DNA of 64,000 bases from Hyphomicrobiales bacterium (GTDB taxonomy: Bacteria; Pseudomonadota; Alphaproteobacteria; Rhizobiales; Beijerinckiaceae), in contig JAGXAM010000013.1 of the NCBI GenBank assembly GCA_019075905.1, positions 1 to 64,000 on the forward strand, read 5' to 3'. The notes under the pieces are model-generated. The model was given only the letters and a program-made list of their open reading frames with translations, ran no database searches and had not been told where the DNA came from. This document shows, in pieces, positions 7,860 to 15,342 of this stretch. Position 1 is the first letter of the stretch, and the number at the start of each line of letters is the position of its first letter. Both the position numbers and the translations under genes were made by a program.

Positions 7860-9053
7860 TCAGGGCATCGGGAACAGCAGCTTGCCGGTCGCCGCCTTTT
7901 TGGGCCAGACGATCACGGTCTTGCCACCCTGCCATTGCTCGGAAACTATCGGCAAGGTCGCGGTGTGGTCGGCGGCAAATTTTATCGGCCCGACCACATA
8001 GGTCTTGTTGGTTTTGGCAATGGCAGCATTGATCTTGTCGGCATCAGTCGAGCCAGCCGCCGCAATGGCGTCGAGCAGAATTTGCGCGGCCGCATAGGAA
8101 TCGGCAATGTGCTGGCTGCTGGTCAGCTTGGTCTCGGCCTCAAAGTCCTTGGCGAGCTTGGCGGCACCCGGATAGGGGAAGGTCGGATCCCAGTATCCGC
8201 CAACGAGAACGCCGTCGGCGAGTTTGCCGAGCGCCTGGGCAAATTGCACCGGCTCGGCGCCCTTTTCAATATCCAGCACTTTCGGCTTGTAGCCTTCCGA
8301 GGCCATCTGTTTGCGGATCGCCACAGCCGGCGGGGTCACGGCATCAACCAGCACGACATCGGCGCCCTTGGCCTTGGCCTCGCTGATAATTGACGTGAAC
8401 TGGGCGTTGTTGATCGGAAATTCGGCGTTTTGCACCACGGTATAACCGAATTTCTTGGCAAAGGCCGGCCATAGCTTCTTGCCATTGGCCTGGCCGTCCG
8501 GGCCGTTGTCATGCCAGATGGCGAGCTTTTTATTGGTGGTCACCCCGGCTGCCGCCAGCATTTTGAAGGGCGCAACGGTGAGGTCAGGCACGGAAAAGAA
8601 AATGTCCCAGGCATATTTCCATTTGCGCACCGAGGTGAACACCTGCAACGGATCGCAACCCGTGACAATCGGCTTTTTGGCGCGCTCTGCCACCAGCGCC
8701 CCGGCATTGACCAGCGCCGGCGTGCACGAGCCGAGCATGGCGACGACATGATCGCGCGACAGCAAGGTCTGTGTGTTGGAAGCCGTGAGGTTGGGATTGG
8801 TCTGGTCATCGCGGATGATCAGCTTGACCATTTCCTTTTTGCCGCCAATGGCAATGCCGCCGGCCTTGTTGACCTCATCGACGGCGTGCTTGTAGCCCCA
8901 TTGCTGGAAGCTGCCAAAGCCGGCCAGCGGGCCCGACAATGGCAAGGAAGCGCCAATGACAATCTCGTCGGCCTTCGCCGCGCCCTGTGTGAGGCCCAGC
9001 GCGCCTGCCGCGAACAAAACCCCCGCTTGCAGCGATTTATGTAGTTTACGCAT
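7860..9053 (-). CDS. ABC transporter substrate-binding protein (LivK/peripla_BP_6 type)
   Basis: A Sec signal peptide (MRKLHKSLQAGVLFAAGALG and following, cleavage after AAKA) precedes a type-I periplasmic binding fold starting DEIVIGASLPLSGPLAGFGS. Length is 397 residues. The ATG at 9053 has GGAGGAAA upstream. The internal phrases LIIRDDQTNPNLTASNTQTL and WHDNGPDGQANGKK are typical of HAAT binding proteins for organic acids rather than leucine. It captures the substrate of the downstream livHM-ATPase genes; the surrounding enzymes suggest a carbonyl- or hydroxy-containing carboxylate. Confidence 0.88.
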   Translation of the reverse strand: MRKLHKSLQAGVLFAAGALGLTQGAAKADEIVIGASLPLSGPLAGFGSFQQWGYKHAVDEVNKAGGIAIGGKKEMVKLIIRDDQTNPNLTASNTQTLLSRDHVVAMLGSCTPALVNAGALVAERAKKPIVTGCDPLQVFTSVRKWKYAWDIFFSVPDLTVAPFKMLAAAGVTTNKKLAIWHDNGPDGQANGKKLWPAFAKKFGYTVVQNAEFPINNAQFTSIISEAKAKGADVVLVDAVTPPAVAIRKQMASEGYKPKVLDIEKGAEPVQFAQALGKLADGVLVGGYWDPTFPYPGAAKLAKDFEAETKLTSSQHIADSYAAAQILLDAIAAAGSTDADKINAAIAKTNKTYVVGPIKFAADHTATLPIVSEQWQGGKTVIVWPKKAATGKLLFPMP

Positions 9054-9088
9054 TGTGTTTCCTCCGTCTTTCTTGGCCTTTGCTTCGA

Positions 9089-9751
9089 TCAGAAACTGTT
9101 GTCCAGGGTAATGCGGCGGTAAAGCACCGGCAGAATTTCGGCGAGATAGCCCATTTCCTCGACACAATGCTGGTGCAGGCGACGGGCAAATTCGGCATTG
9201 AGATGTTGCGCCCGCATCTCGCGCACCTGCGCCATCGGCAAGCTGATGCTCGCATCGCGATGGGCGATCAGGCCGAGCCAGAAGCGCGAGCGCATCTCGC
9301 AGCCATAATCGGTATCGCGCACCAGATGCACCATGCGCCCGGTATGGATCGGTGCCTCCAGCAGGCCCGGCCGCGCACACACCGCCAGGGAGCCTGAGGC
9401 CTGCAGCAGCCCGCGATCAAAGGTTTCGCCGGGGTCGTGAAAGTCGATCTGCAACTTGTAGAGCGGGCCGTCATTGCCGGCCAGATATTCATACACCAGA
9501 TGCGAGGCGCCGACATATTTGCCGTTATGGCGGCGCTCCCAGGCGCTGTAGACATGGTCGCGCGGATGCCACAGCCGGTACCAGTCAATGTCACCGAGCC
9601 ATGAAAACCACCAGTCAACCATCTTCGCGCGGCAACCCGGCATGCGGGTCAGGCCGGCAACGCACCACAAGCCGTCCTCGCCTTCGCGGTAGCCGGATTC
9701 AAACTGCAGATAGCCCGGCTTCAGCATGTCATTGGCGTCTTCAAACCGCAT
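9089..9751 (-). CDS. PhlG-like (2,4-diacetylphloroglucinol hydrolase family) protein
   Basis: The 220-residue protein matches the DAPG-hydrolase family by its pattern: TRMPGCRAKMVDWWFSWL, then RLWHPRDHVYSAWE, then the late acidic/histidine stretch HQHCVEEMGYLAEILP. PhlG cleaves a carbon-carbon bond of an acylated phloroglucinol with a bound zinc, and family members act on other acyl-phenolics or beta-diketones. It is translated 23 bases after the BKACE gene and 35 bases before the binding-protein gene. The ATG at 9751 was chosen because sequence upstream of it is out of character and overlaps the BKACE region. The specific substrate is unknown. Confidence 0.75.
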   Translation of the reverse strand: MRFEDANDMLKPGYLQFESGYREGEDGLWCVAGLTRMPGCRAKMVDWWFSWLGDIDWYRLWHPRDHVYSAWERRHNGKYVGASHLVYEYLAGNDGPLYKLQIDFHDPGETFDRGLLQASGSLAVCARPGLLEAPIHTGRMVHLVRDTDYGCEMRSRFWLGLIAHRDASISLPMAQVREMRAQHLNAEFARRLHQHCVEEMGYLAEILPVLYRRITLDNSF

Positions 9752-9774
9752 GGCTTCGCTCCGGCTCTGCCTGA

Positions 9775-10716
9775 TCAGAATCCCACATTGTTCCGGCCCT
9801 TGAGCGCCAGAATTTCGCGCGCCTCGGCTGGCGTGGCGATGCTGTGGCCGAGCTCTTCGAGAATGCGCCGGATTTTCGAGACCTGCTCGGCATTGGAACT
9901 GGCGAGCTGGCCGCGACCGATGAACAGCGAATCTTCCAGCCCGACCCTGACATGACCGCCCATCATGGCGGCCTGCGTCGCAAAGGGAATCTGGAACCGT
10001 CCGGCCGCCAGCACCGACCAGCGATAGTCCTCGCCAAACAGCCGGTCTGCCGTCTCCTTCATGAACATCAGATTGCGCATTTCCGGGCCAATGCCGCCGA
10101 GAATGCCGAAGATGGTCTGCACGAAGAAGGGCGGCTTGATCAGGCCACGATCGACAAAATGCGCCAGATTGTACAGATGCCCGACATCGTAGCATTCGTG
10201 CTCGAAGCGTGTGCCATGGGCATCGCCGAGCATTTGCACGATGCGCTCGATATCGCGGAACGTGTTGCGGAAAATGAAATCGTCGGTGCCGCGCAGATAG
10301 GGTGCTTCCCACGCGTGCTTCCAGTTGGTGTAGCGGTCGGCGAGGCCGAAGATCCCGAAATTCATCGAGCCCATGTTGAGCGAGCACATTTCTGGTTTCG
10401 CCAGCAGCGGCGCTTCGAGCCTTTGCTCGACGCTCATATTGAGGCCACCGCCGGTGGTGATATTGATCACAGCATCGGTCACCTCCTTGATGCGCGGCAG
10501 GAATTGCATGAACACGCCGGGGTCTGGCGTCGGCCGCCCGTCCTGCGGGTCGCGCGCATGCAGATGCAGGATCGCCGCGCCGGCCTTTGCCGCCGCAATC
10601 GACTGCGCGGCAATTTCATCAGGTGTCACCGGCAGGGCAGCCGACATTGTCGGGGTGTGGATACCCCCGGTGATCGAGCAGGTAATGATGACCTTGTCAG
10701 ATTTGGTTTTGGCCAT
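9775..10716 (-). CDS. Beta-keto acid cleavage enzyme (BKACE, DUF849 family), second copy
   Basis: This 313-residue protein has the canonical BKACE layout: ITCSITGGIHTPTMSAALPV at the start, the metal-binding ILHLHARDP (His51, His53), NITTGGG, SLNMGSMNFG and HVRVGLEDSL. It should transfer the acyl part of a beta-keto acid to CoA with release of acetoacetate. Its start overlaps the preceding dehydrogenase gene by 20 bases. Dehydrogenase-BKACE pairs are known from carnitine catabolism, where 3-dehydrocarnitine is the beta-keto acid; here the companions differ, so another 3-hydroxy acid is likely. Confidence 0.88.
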   Translation of the reverse strand: MAKTKSDKVIITCSITGGIHTPTMSAALPVTPDEIAAQSIAAAKAGAAILHLHARDPQDGRPTPDPGVFMQFLPRIKEVTDAVINITTGGGLNMSVEQRLEAPLLAKPEMCSLNMGSMNFGIFGLADRYTNWKHAWEAPYLRGTDDFIFRNTFRDIERIVQMLGDAHGTRFEHECYDVGHLYNLAHFVDRGLIKPPFFVQTIFGILGGIGPEMRNLMFMKETADRLFGEDYRWSVLAAGRFQIPFATQAAMMGGHVRVGLEDSLFIGRGQLASSNAEQVSKIRRILEELGHSIATPAEAREILALKGRNNVGF

Positions 10717-11644
10717 GTGTCGACTCCCGTAAGACGCGCGGCGCGCCAAAGCTCGCCTTGAGATGCTGCATGACCTTGTCGCGCACATGCGCCTGCTGCT
10801 CCGGTGTCCAGGCCTGAAATCCGGCACCAGATATGAACCCCAGCCGCCCTTCACCGATCAGGCGATCAAGGACGGACGAAGGCTCGGTGGCGCGATCAAG
10901 CGCTGGCAACAGATAGCCGTGAATGGCACGGGTCAATTCAAGGCCGACGAGATCGGCGTTTTCCAGCGGCCCTAGCACTGCGAGGCGGGCACCAAAACTG
11001 GATTTCACCACATCGTCGACGGTTTTGGCGTCGCACACACCCTCGGCCACCAGGGCAATCGCCTCCCGCCACAGCGCGTGCTGCAAGCGGTTGCCGATGA
11101 AGCCCGGCACGTCGCGCTTGACCTCAACCGCGGTTTTGCCCGCTTCTGTCAAAAGCGCCATCATCGCCGCCAGTGCCTGATCGCTCGTGCTGCTCGTGCG
11201 GATCACCTCCACCAGCGGCACGAGATAGGGCGGGTTCCACCAATGCGTGCCAAGCGCCCGGCTCTTGTCGCGCAGCCCCGACATGATCGCGGTGATAGGA
11301 ATAACCGAGGTATTGGACGCAAGGATGGCCTCAGGCCTGGCGGCAGCTTCAATCTCGACAAACAGCGCCTGCTTGAGCGCCAGATCTTCGGGGGCAGCCT
11401 CAAACACAAAATTGGCACGGGCGACGCAAGCGGCCAGATCATCATGCAGCCGGATGGCCCCGGCTATGGCTTCATCGAGCCCGAGGGCCTTGAGAAGATC
11501 GCGGATGCGCGGCAAGGCCGCCTCGCGCGCTGCGGCCTTGGCGTCATAAAGCGCCACATCGTGGCCGGCGGCAGCAAAGACGAGGGCAATACCCGCGCCC
11601 ATCAGGCCGGCGCCGACAACGCTGATAGCCATTTTGCCTGCCAT
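10697..11644 (-). CDS. 3-hydroxyacyl-CoA dehydrogenase-family NAD-dependent dehydrogenase
   Basis: The Rossmann motif ISVVGAGLMGAGIALVFA is at residues 7-24, the catalytic-domain phrases ILASNTSVIPIT and GTHWWNPPYLVPLVEVI supply the expected Ser and His, and VPGFIGNRLQHALWREAI marks the C-terminal dimer domain. At 315 residues it is the short form, like L-carnitine dehydrogenase and other hydroxy-acid oxidisers that act without CoA. Gene overlap with the BKACE suggests it makes the beta-keto acid that the BKACE cleaves. Confidence 0.85.
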   Translation of the reverse strand: MAGKMAISVVGAGLMGAGIALVFAAAGHDVALYDAKAAAREAALPRIRDLLKALGLDEAIAGAIRLHDDLAACVARANFVFEAAPEDLALKQALFVEIEAAARPEAILASNTSVIPITAIMSGLRDKSRALGTHWWNPPYLVPLVEVIRTSSTSDQALAAMMALLTEAGKTAVEVKRDVPGFIGNRLQHALWREAIALVAEGVCDAKTVDDVVKSSFGARLAVLGPLENADLVGLELTRAIHGYLLPALDRATEPSSVLDRLIGEGRLGFISGAGFQAWTPEQQAHVRDKVMQHLKASFGAPRVLRESTHGQNQI

Positions 11645-11647
11645 TCC

Positions 11648-12448
11648 TCAGCCCGCCGTATAGCCGCCATCCGCATAAAGCGTATGGCCGGTGTAGAAAT
11701 CGGAGGCGCGCGAGCAAAGGAACAGCAGCGGCCCTGCAAGGTCATCAGGTTCGCCGAGCCGCCCCTTGGGCACCCGCGCCAGAAAGCCGGCCCGCACGGT
11801 GCGCGCCCGCTCGTCATCGCCGAACATCCATTCGGTCAGGGCTGAACGGAACACGGTGGGCGCTATGGCATTGACGGTGATGCCGCTCGCGCCCCATTCG
11901 CAGCCGAGCGCCCGGGTCATGCCGTCAATGGCAGCCTTTGAGGCACAATAGGCCGAATAGCCCGCTGGATGGCCGAGCAGGCCGCGCGCCGATGACATCA
12001 GCACCACCTTGCCGCCCTCGCCCTGCGCCAGCATCTGCGCGCCCACCGCCCGCGCGATCAGCCAGGATTGCGTCACATTGGCGTCCATGACATCGAGGAA
12101 CCGCTCGGGAACCATCTCGGTGATTTTCGCCACGTCATTCTTGCCGGAAGCGACCACCAGAATGTCGATGCGCTGGAAGCGTGCCAACGCCGCCGCGACG
12201 ATCATCGCGCAGGCGGCTTCCGACGTCGGGCGCTTGTTGAGGGTCTCGACCTCGGCGCCAAGGTCGCGGCAACGCCTGGCGACAGCATCGAGCGCACTCG
12301 CCTTGCCGGCCGTCAGCACCAGTTTCGCACCGGCCGCGCCCAGCACCTCGGCCGCCAGCGCCCCGAAGGCCCCGGACGCCCCGGTGATGACCGCAACCTT
12401 CCCGGCAACGTCAAACAGCGCCTGCGATGAGGTGAGTGCGCGCGTCAT
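11648..12448 (-). CDS. SDR-family oxidoreductase
   Basis: The 266-residue protein has the short-chain dehydrogenase nucleotide motif TGASGAFG near residue 22 and the catalytic Ser/Tyr/Lys set in MSSARGLLG and YSAYCASK, followed by NAIAPTVFRSALTEW and the C-terminal YADGGYTAG. The central NAG motif is replaced by VVASGKND. It sits three bases before the dehydrogenase gene and overlaps the cupin gene by four bases, so it is firmly within the operon. It likely reduces or oxidises a carbonyl/hydroxyl of the same compound. Confidence 0.85.
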   Translation of the reverse strand: MTRALTSSQALFDVAGKVAVITGASGAFGALAAEVLGAAGAKLVLTAGKASALDAVARRCRDLGAEVETLNKRPTSEAACAMIVAAALARFQRIDILVVASGKNDVAKITEMVPERFLDVMDANVTQSWLIARAVGAQMLAQGEGGKVVLMSSARGLLGHPAGYSAYCASKAAIDGMTRALGCEWGASGITVNAIAPTVFRSALTEWMFGDDERARTVRAGFLARVPKGRLGEPDDLAGPLLFLCSRASDFYTGHTLYADGGYTAG

Positions 12449-12795
12449 GGCTTCACTCCGGAAGGATAGGGAATGACCACCAGCATCTTGCAGATATGAT
12501 TGCTGGCATTGATGATTTCGCGCACCTCTCCGGGGGCGATGGTGCAGGAATCCAGCGCACCCAGCACCGCCGTGTCCCCGCCGGTGATGACGGTCATCTC
12601 GCCTTCCAGCACGATGTAGACTTTCTCGAAGGGCGTCGAATCCGGCCCTGCGCCGCCACCGGGCAGAAATTGCGAGAAGCCGACCCATTGGTTGGTTGGC
12701 CCGCCCGGCTCAAAGCCCTGCAACCGCAGCCCGACGACGCCGCGATGATTGGGAGCTTCATAGGGTTTGGCATCTGTGAAACGCTTGATATGCAT
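12445..12795 (-). CDS. Small cupin-domain protein
   Basis: The 116-residue single-domain protein shows cupin features: PFEKVYIVLEGEMTVITGG with an acidic residue and tyrosine in place of the usual histidines, and GEVREIINASNHICKMLVVI near the C-terminus. Few canonical metal-binding histidines are visible, so it may be a non-enzymatic binder or a divergent isomerase. It overlaps the SDR gene by four bases and follows the cyclase gene by 24 bases. Confidence 0.75.
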   Translation of the reverse strand: MHIKRFTDAKPYEAPNHRGVVGLRLQGFEPGGPTNQWVGFSQFLPGGGAGPDSTPFEKVYIVLEGEMTVITGGDTAVLGALDSCTIAPGEVREIINASNHICKMLVVIPYPSGVKP

Positions 12796-12819
12796 GACCC
12801 ATCCTCCGGGCTGGCGCGT

Positions 12820-13695
12820 TTATGCCTTGCCTTTGCCGCGTTTAAGAGCTGCCTCGAAAGCCGCGCCATTGGCGATGCGATAGGACTGGCTCTTGTCGAT
12901 CATCGCCACCAGACGGATGATGCAGCCATCGCCGCGATCCCAGTTCCACGGGAAAAACGCGAAGGTCACGCGCTTGCCGGTCACGGCATCGAGGTCGCCG
13001 CCGACATTCTCGATGCCGAGAATGCCATTGGTAAAGAGCTTGCGATGCACGGGCTCCCATTCGGGATGCGCAACCTTCCAGTCGATCCCGCCCGACCACG
13101 CCTTGAATTCTTCTGCCAGATGCGGGTGCAGCGGCCCGTTGCGATGTGGGCCGATGGCGGTTGCCAGCGGGTGGTCATTGGCCTGGGTGTCATGGCCGAC
13201 CACTTTCACCTTTTTCTCGACAAACCAGTCGCCGGCCGAAGGCACGAAGCCGGGGCATTTGCAGAAATATTCCTCGCTGTCGCGGTATTTATGGTGCCAT
13301 CCGGTGTTGACGATAATGACATCGCCGGGCCGCACGGCATGGCCCGCCGCCTTTTCCAGATCGTCATAGGTGATCGGCTCCCACATTTTCTTGGGGATCG
13401 ACACGACCAGCCCCGATCCGAAGAAATGCGGCAGCGGCACCTCGTCGATGAACGGCGTATCCTCAACCACATGGGCCGGCGCATCAATGTGGGTCGTATT
13501 GTGCATGGAGGTGGTGATGCGCTGCGACAGCACACCGGATTTGGCCATGTAGTGAATGCGCTCGATCTTCACATCCTCGAAATACGGCCAGTTCGGCGAC
13601 TGAAACCCGAAGCGATGCGACAGATTGTAGAATTCCAGACCCATCGCATTGTCGAGATTGTCCTCAAACTCGATCCCGCGCACTTTGATAGGCAT
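12820..13695 (-). CDS. Cyclase-family (kynurenine formamidase-like) metal-dependent hydrolase
   Basis: The metal-binding signature is present as SMHNTTHIDAPAHV (H-x3-H-x-D), followed by GDVIIVNTGWHH and GHDTQANDHPLA, all typical of cyclase/KynB-like hydrolases that cut amide, ester or lactone bonds. The ATG at 13695 follows CCGGAGGAGCC, giving 291 residues. It is the first gene of the minus-strand operon and is divergent from the IclR regulator, the usual arrangement for a regulator and its target. It may open a cyclic or acylated precursor. Confidence 0.85.
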   Translation of the reverse strand: MPIKVRGIEFEDNLDNAMGLEFYNLSHRFGFQSPNWPYFEDVKIERIHYMAKSGVLSQRITTSMHNTTHIDAPAHVVEDTPFIDEVPLPHFFGSGLVVSIPKKMWEPITYDDLEKAAGHAVRPGDVIIVNTGWHHKYRDSEEYFCKCPGFVPSAGDWFVEKKVKVVGHDTQANDHPLATAIGPHRNGPLHPHLAEEFKAWSGGIDWKVAHPEWEPVHRKLFTNGILGIENVGGDLDAVTGKRVTFAFFPWNWDRGDGCIIRLVAMIDKSQSYRIANGAAFEAALKRGKGKA

Positions 13696-13767
13696 GATGG
13701 CTCCTCCGGAGTCTGATGAAGTTCGGCGTTTCCCAATCCAGCTCGTCAGATGGCTGGTTCTTTGTTG

Positions 13768-13805
13768 TATCGTATGATAGTGCATGTGTATCACAAGCCA
13801 GTCAA
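13768..13805 (-). promoter_or_regulatory. Promoter of the cyclase-BKACE-transporter operon with overlapping palindrome
   Basis: On the minus strand TTGACT (13805-13800), a 17-base spacer and CACTAT (13782-13777) make a sigma70-type promoter. An imperfect palindrome TATCGTATGATA (13768-13779) covers the -10 region and could bind the divergent IclR protein as a repressor. The start codon of the operon is about 80 bases downstream. Confidence 0.5.
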
Positions 13806-13835
13806 GATGGATTCTGGAATTTTGTAAATTGATCC

Positions 13836-14648
13836 ATGCGGGCTAGAGCGGGCGCGAGGGGATGGGCGGACGTGAGTGCAACAGACGTGAAGGATGACGA
13901 AAAGACTGCGGGGCTGGGCGTGCAGGTCATTGCTCGTGCCGCCGTGGTATTGCGGGCGCTGGAAGGCAAGCCCGAGGGCCTGAGCCTGGGCGCCATCGCC
14001 CGGCAGGTCGGCCTCGCCCGCTCCACCGTGCAGCGCATCGTCGCGGCATTGGCCGCTGAGGATTTTGTGACCCAGGCCGAGCCCGGCCACGGCGTGCGCA
14101 TCGGGCCCGGCCTCGCCCGTATTGCCGCCTCGCTCAGCGCCAATTTCACCGATATCCTGCACCCGCATCTTGTGGCATTGCGGGATGAAGTCGGCGAAAC
14201 CGTTGATCTTTCCATCCTTTCCGGCGGCTCTGTGGTGTTCATCGACCAGATTCCCGGCCAGCAGCGGCTCGTCGCCTTGTCGGCCATAGGCGAGCGGTTT
14301 CCGCTGCATTGCACCGCCAATGGCAAGGCCATTCTGGCCTGCTTTGCGCGCGAGGATGCCGCGAAGCTGATCGACAAGAGCCTCGCCGAGCATGTCGAGT
14401 TTCCCTTGGCCGATCAGGGCAAATTGCTGCGTGACATCGACAGCGTGCGGCGCAGGCACCTCGCCTTTGACCTTGCCGAGCACGGCCTTGGCATCAGCGC
14501 CGTCGGCATTGCCGTGGTTGATGCCTATGGACGCCCGGTCGCCGTCTCGATTCCGGCGCCCACCCACCGCTTCGTTGCTGAGCGGGAAGCCTTGTCAGCC
14601 GCGCTCATGCGCTTTCGCGACAAGCTGCGGGCGATCGTCGGGCGCTAG
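13836..14648 (+). CDS. IclR-family transcriptional regulator
   Basis: The N-terminal winged helix-turn-helix reads SLGAIARQVGLARSTVQRIVAAL (about residues 50-72), and the C-terminal effector domain contains LHCTANGKAILACF and GISAVGIAVVDAYG, both diagnostic of IclR proteins. The product is 270 residues from ATG 13836; GTG 13872, with GGGCGGA upstream, is an alternative that removes 12 arginine-rich residues. It is divergent from the ten-gene catabolic operon and probably represses it until a pathway intermediate binds. Confidence 0.9.
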   Translation: MRARAGARGWADVSATDVKDDEKTAGLGVQVIARAAVVLRALEGKPEGLSLGAIARQVGLARSTVQRIVAALAAEDFVTQAEPGHGVRIGPGLARIAASLSANFTDILHPHLVALRDEVGETVDLSILSGGSVVFIDQIPGQQRLVALSAIGERFPLHCTANGKAILACFAREDAAKLIDKSLAEHVEFPLADQGKLLRDIDSVRRRHLAFDLAEHGLGISAVGIAVVDAYGRPVAVSIPAPTHRFVAEREALSAALMRFRDKLRAIVGR

Positions 14649-14699
14649 CGCGATGGCCGCTGCACCCCCGACTTGAAGCAGATGACGACGTGAAAACAT
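14595..14699 (-). pseudogene. Remnant of a Tat-exported protein gene (signal peptide only)
   Basis: Behind a strong AAGGAGGAAATC ribosome-binding site, the minus strand encodes MFSRRHLLQVGGAAAIALA, a clear twin-arginine signal peptide. The frame then runs into unrelated sequence overlapping the 3' end of the IclR gene and stops after 34 codons. This looks like the front of a substrate-binding-protein or oxidoreductase gene whose body was deleted. Confidence 0.5.
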
Positions 14700-14763
14700 G
14701 ATTTCCTCCTTGATGCTCCGCCTTGTTGCGGTAATTGGCGACCTTTGGGTTGTCTTTCAGGGA

Positions 14764-14950
14764 TCAGGCTGCGGTCGAAGGCCTGTCCTCATTCCTGGAT
14801 AGGGGGCAAATCTCGATCCGCACGCCGGCAGCGCGCAGGGTTTCCAGCGCCTGTTCCGGCGCCGACGGATCGGCGATGAGCAGTTCGATGCGCGACAGCG
14901 GACACACCACCAGCGAGCCGCGCGGCGCAATTTGCGCCGGCCTATATAAT
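14764..14950 (-). pseudogene. Possible C-terminal fragment of a DeoR-family regulator
   Basis: The minus strand encodes GSLVVCPLSRIELLIADPSA followed by PEQALETLRAAGVRIEI and a stop at 14766-14764. This resembles the end of DeoR-family sugar regulators, where a CPL-(S/D)-x-I-D-x-(L/V)-(I/V)-(T/A)-D element is followed by a terminal AAGV strand. No start or DNA-binding part remains. The identification is by eye on about 45 residues. Confidence 0.35.
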
Positions 14951-15234
14951 TGACCAGTCCCACAATGCCACCGATCCCATCGAAAGCCTGCTCTCGTCCG
15001 CCGTGTCGATCCAGCGCGCCTATGCCCAGGCCCTGCTGGTGGATCGCGCCGCTCAAGACCTACCGAGCGTCAACGGCCCTGATTCGCCAGATTCATACGA
15101 GAACGAGCGGCCGCCGGGCCGCCTGTCGTGCCGCGATGCGCCAGCAATGGGTGCTGACAAGCCGCTGACAGCCTGCGGCACGCTGGCAACACTGTGTCAT
15201 TTTTGCAACGCCGGTGATCAATCATTGTTCAGAT
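14951..15234. other. Non-coding or decayed stretch
   Basis: No reading frame here has a ribosome-binding site, a recognisable family motif or normal composition. Short open stretches on both strands look like eroded coding sequence, continuing the string of remnants that begins at 14595. Nothing else could be identified. Confidence 0.4.
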
Positions 15235-15263
15235 TTGAATAGGAAGAAAATCTGCCTTAAATA
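15235..15263 (+). promoter_or_regulatory. Candidate sigma70 promoter of the porin gene
   Basis: TTGAAT (15235-15240), a 17-base spacer and TAAATA (15258-15263) lie in an AT-richer stretch 80 bases before the porin start. Spacing is ideal and both hexamers match the consensus at four to five positions. Confidence 0.45.
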
Positions 15264-15342
15264 TAGGCAATTGCCCAACATTTTGTCTTGCGCGCTACCG
15301 ATATCCCTAGGCAAGCTGTGACATCAATTTGGGAGCAACTCC

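Noticed and set aside
15003-15242. Small plus-strand gene before the porin
   Set aside because: It lacks a ribosome-binding site and protein-like composition and runs into the porin promoter; treated as decayed sequence.
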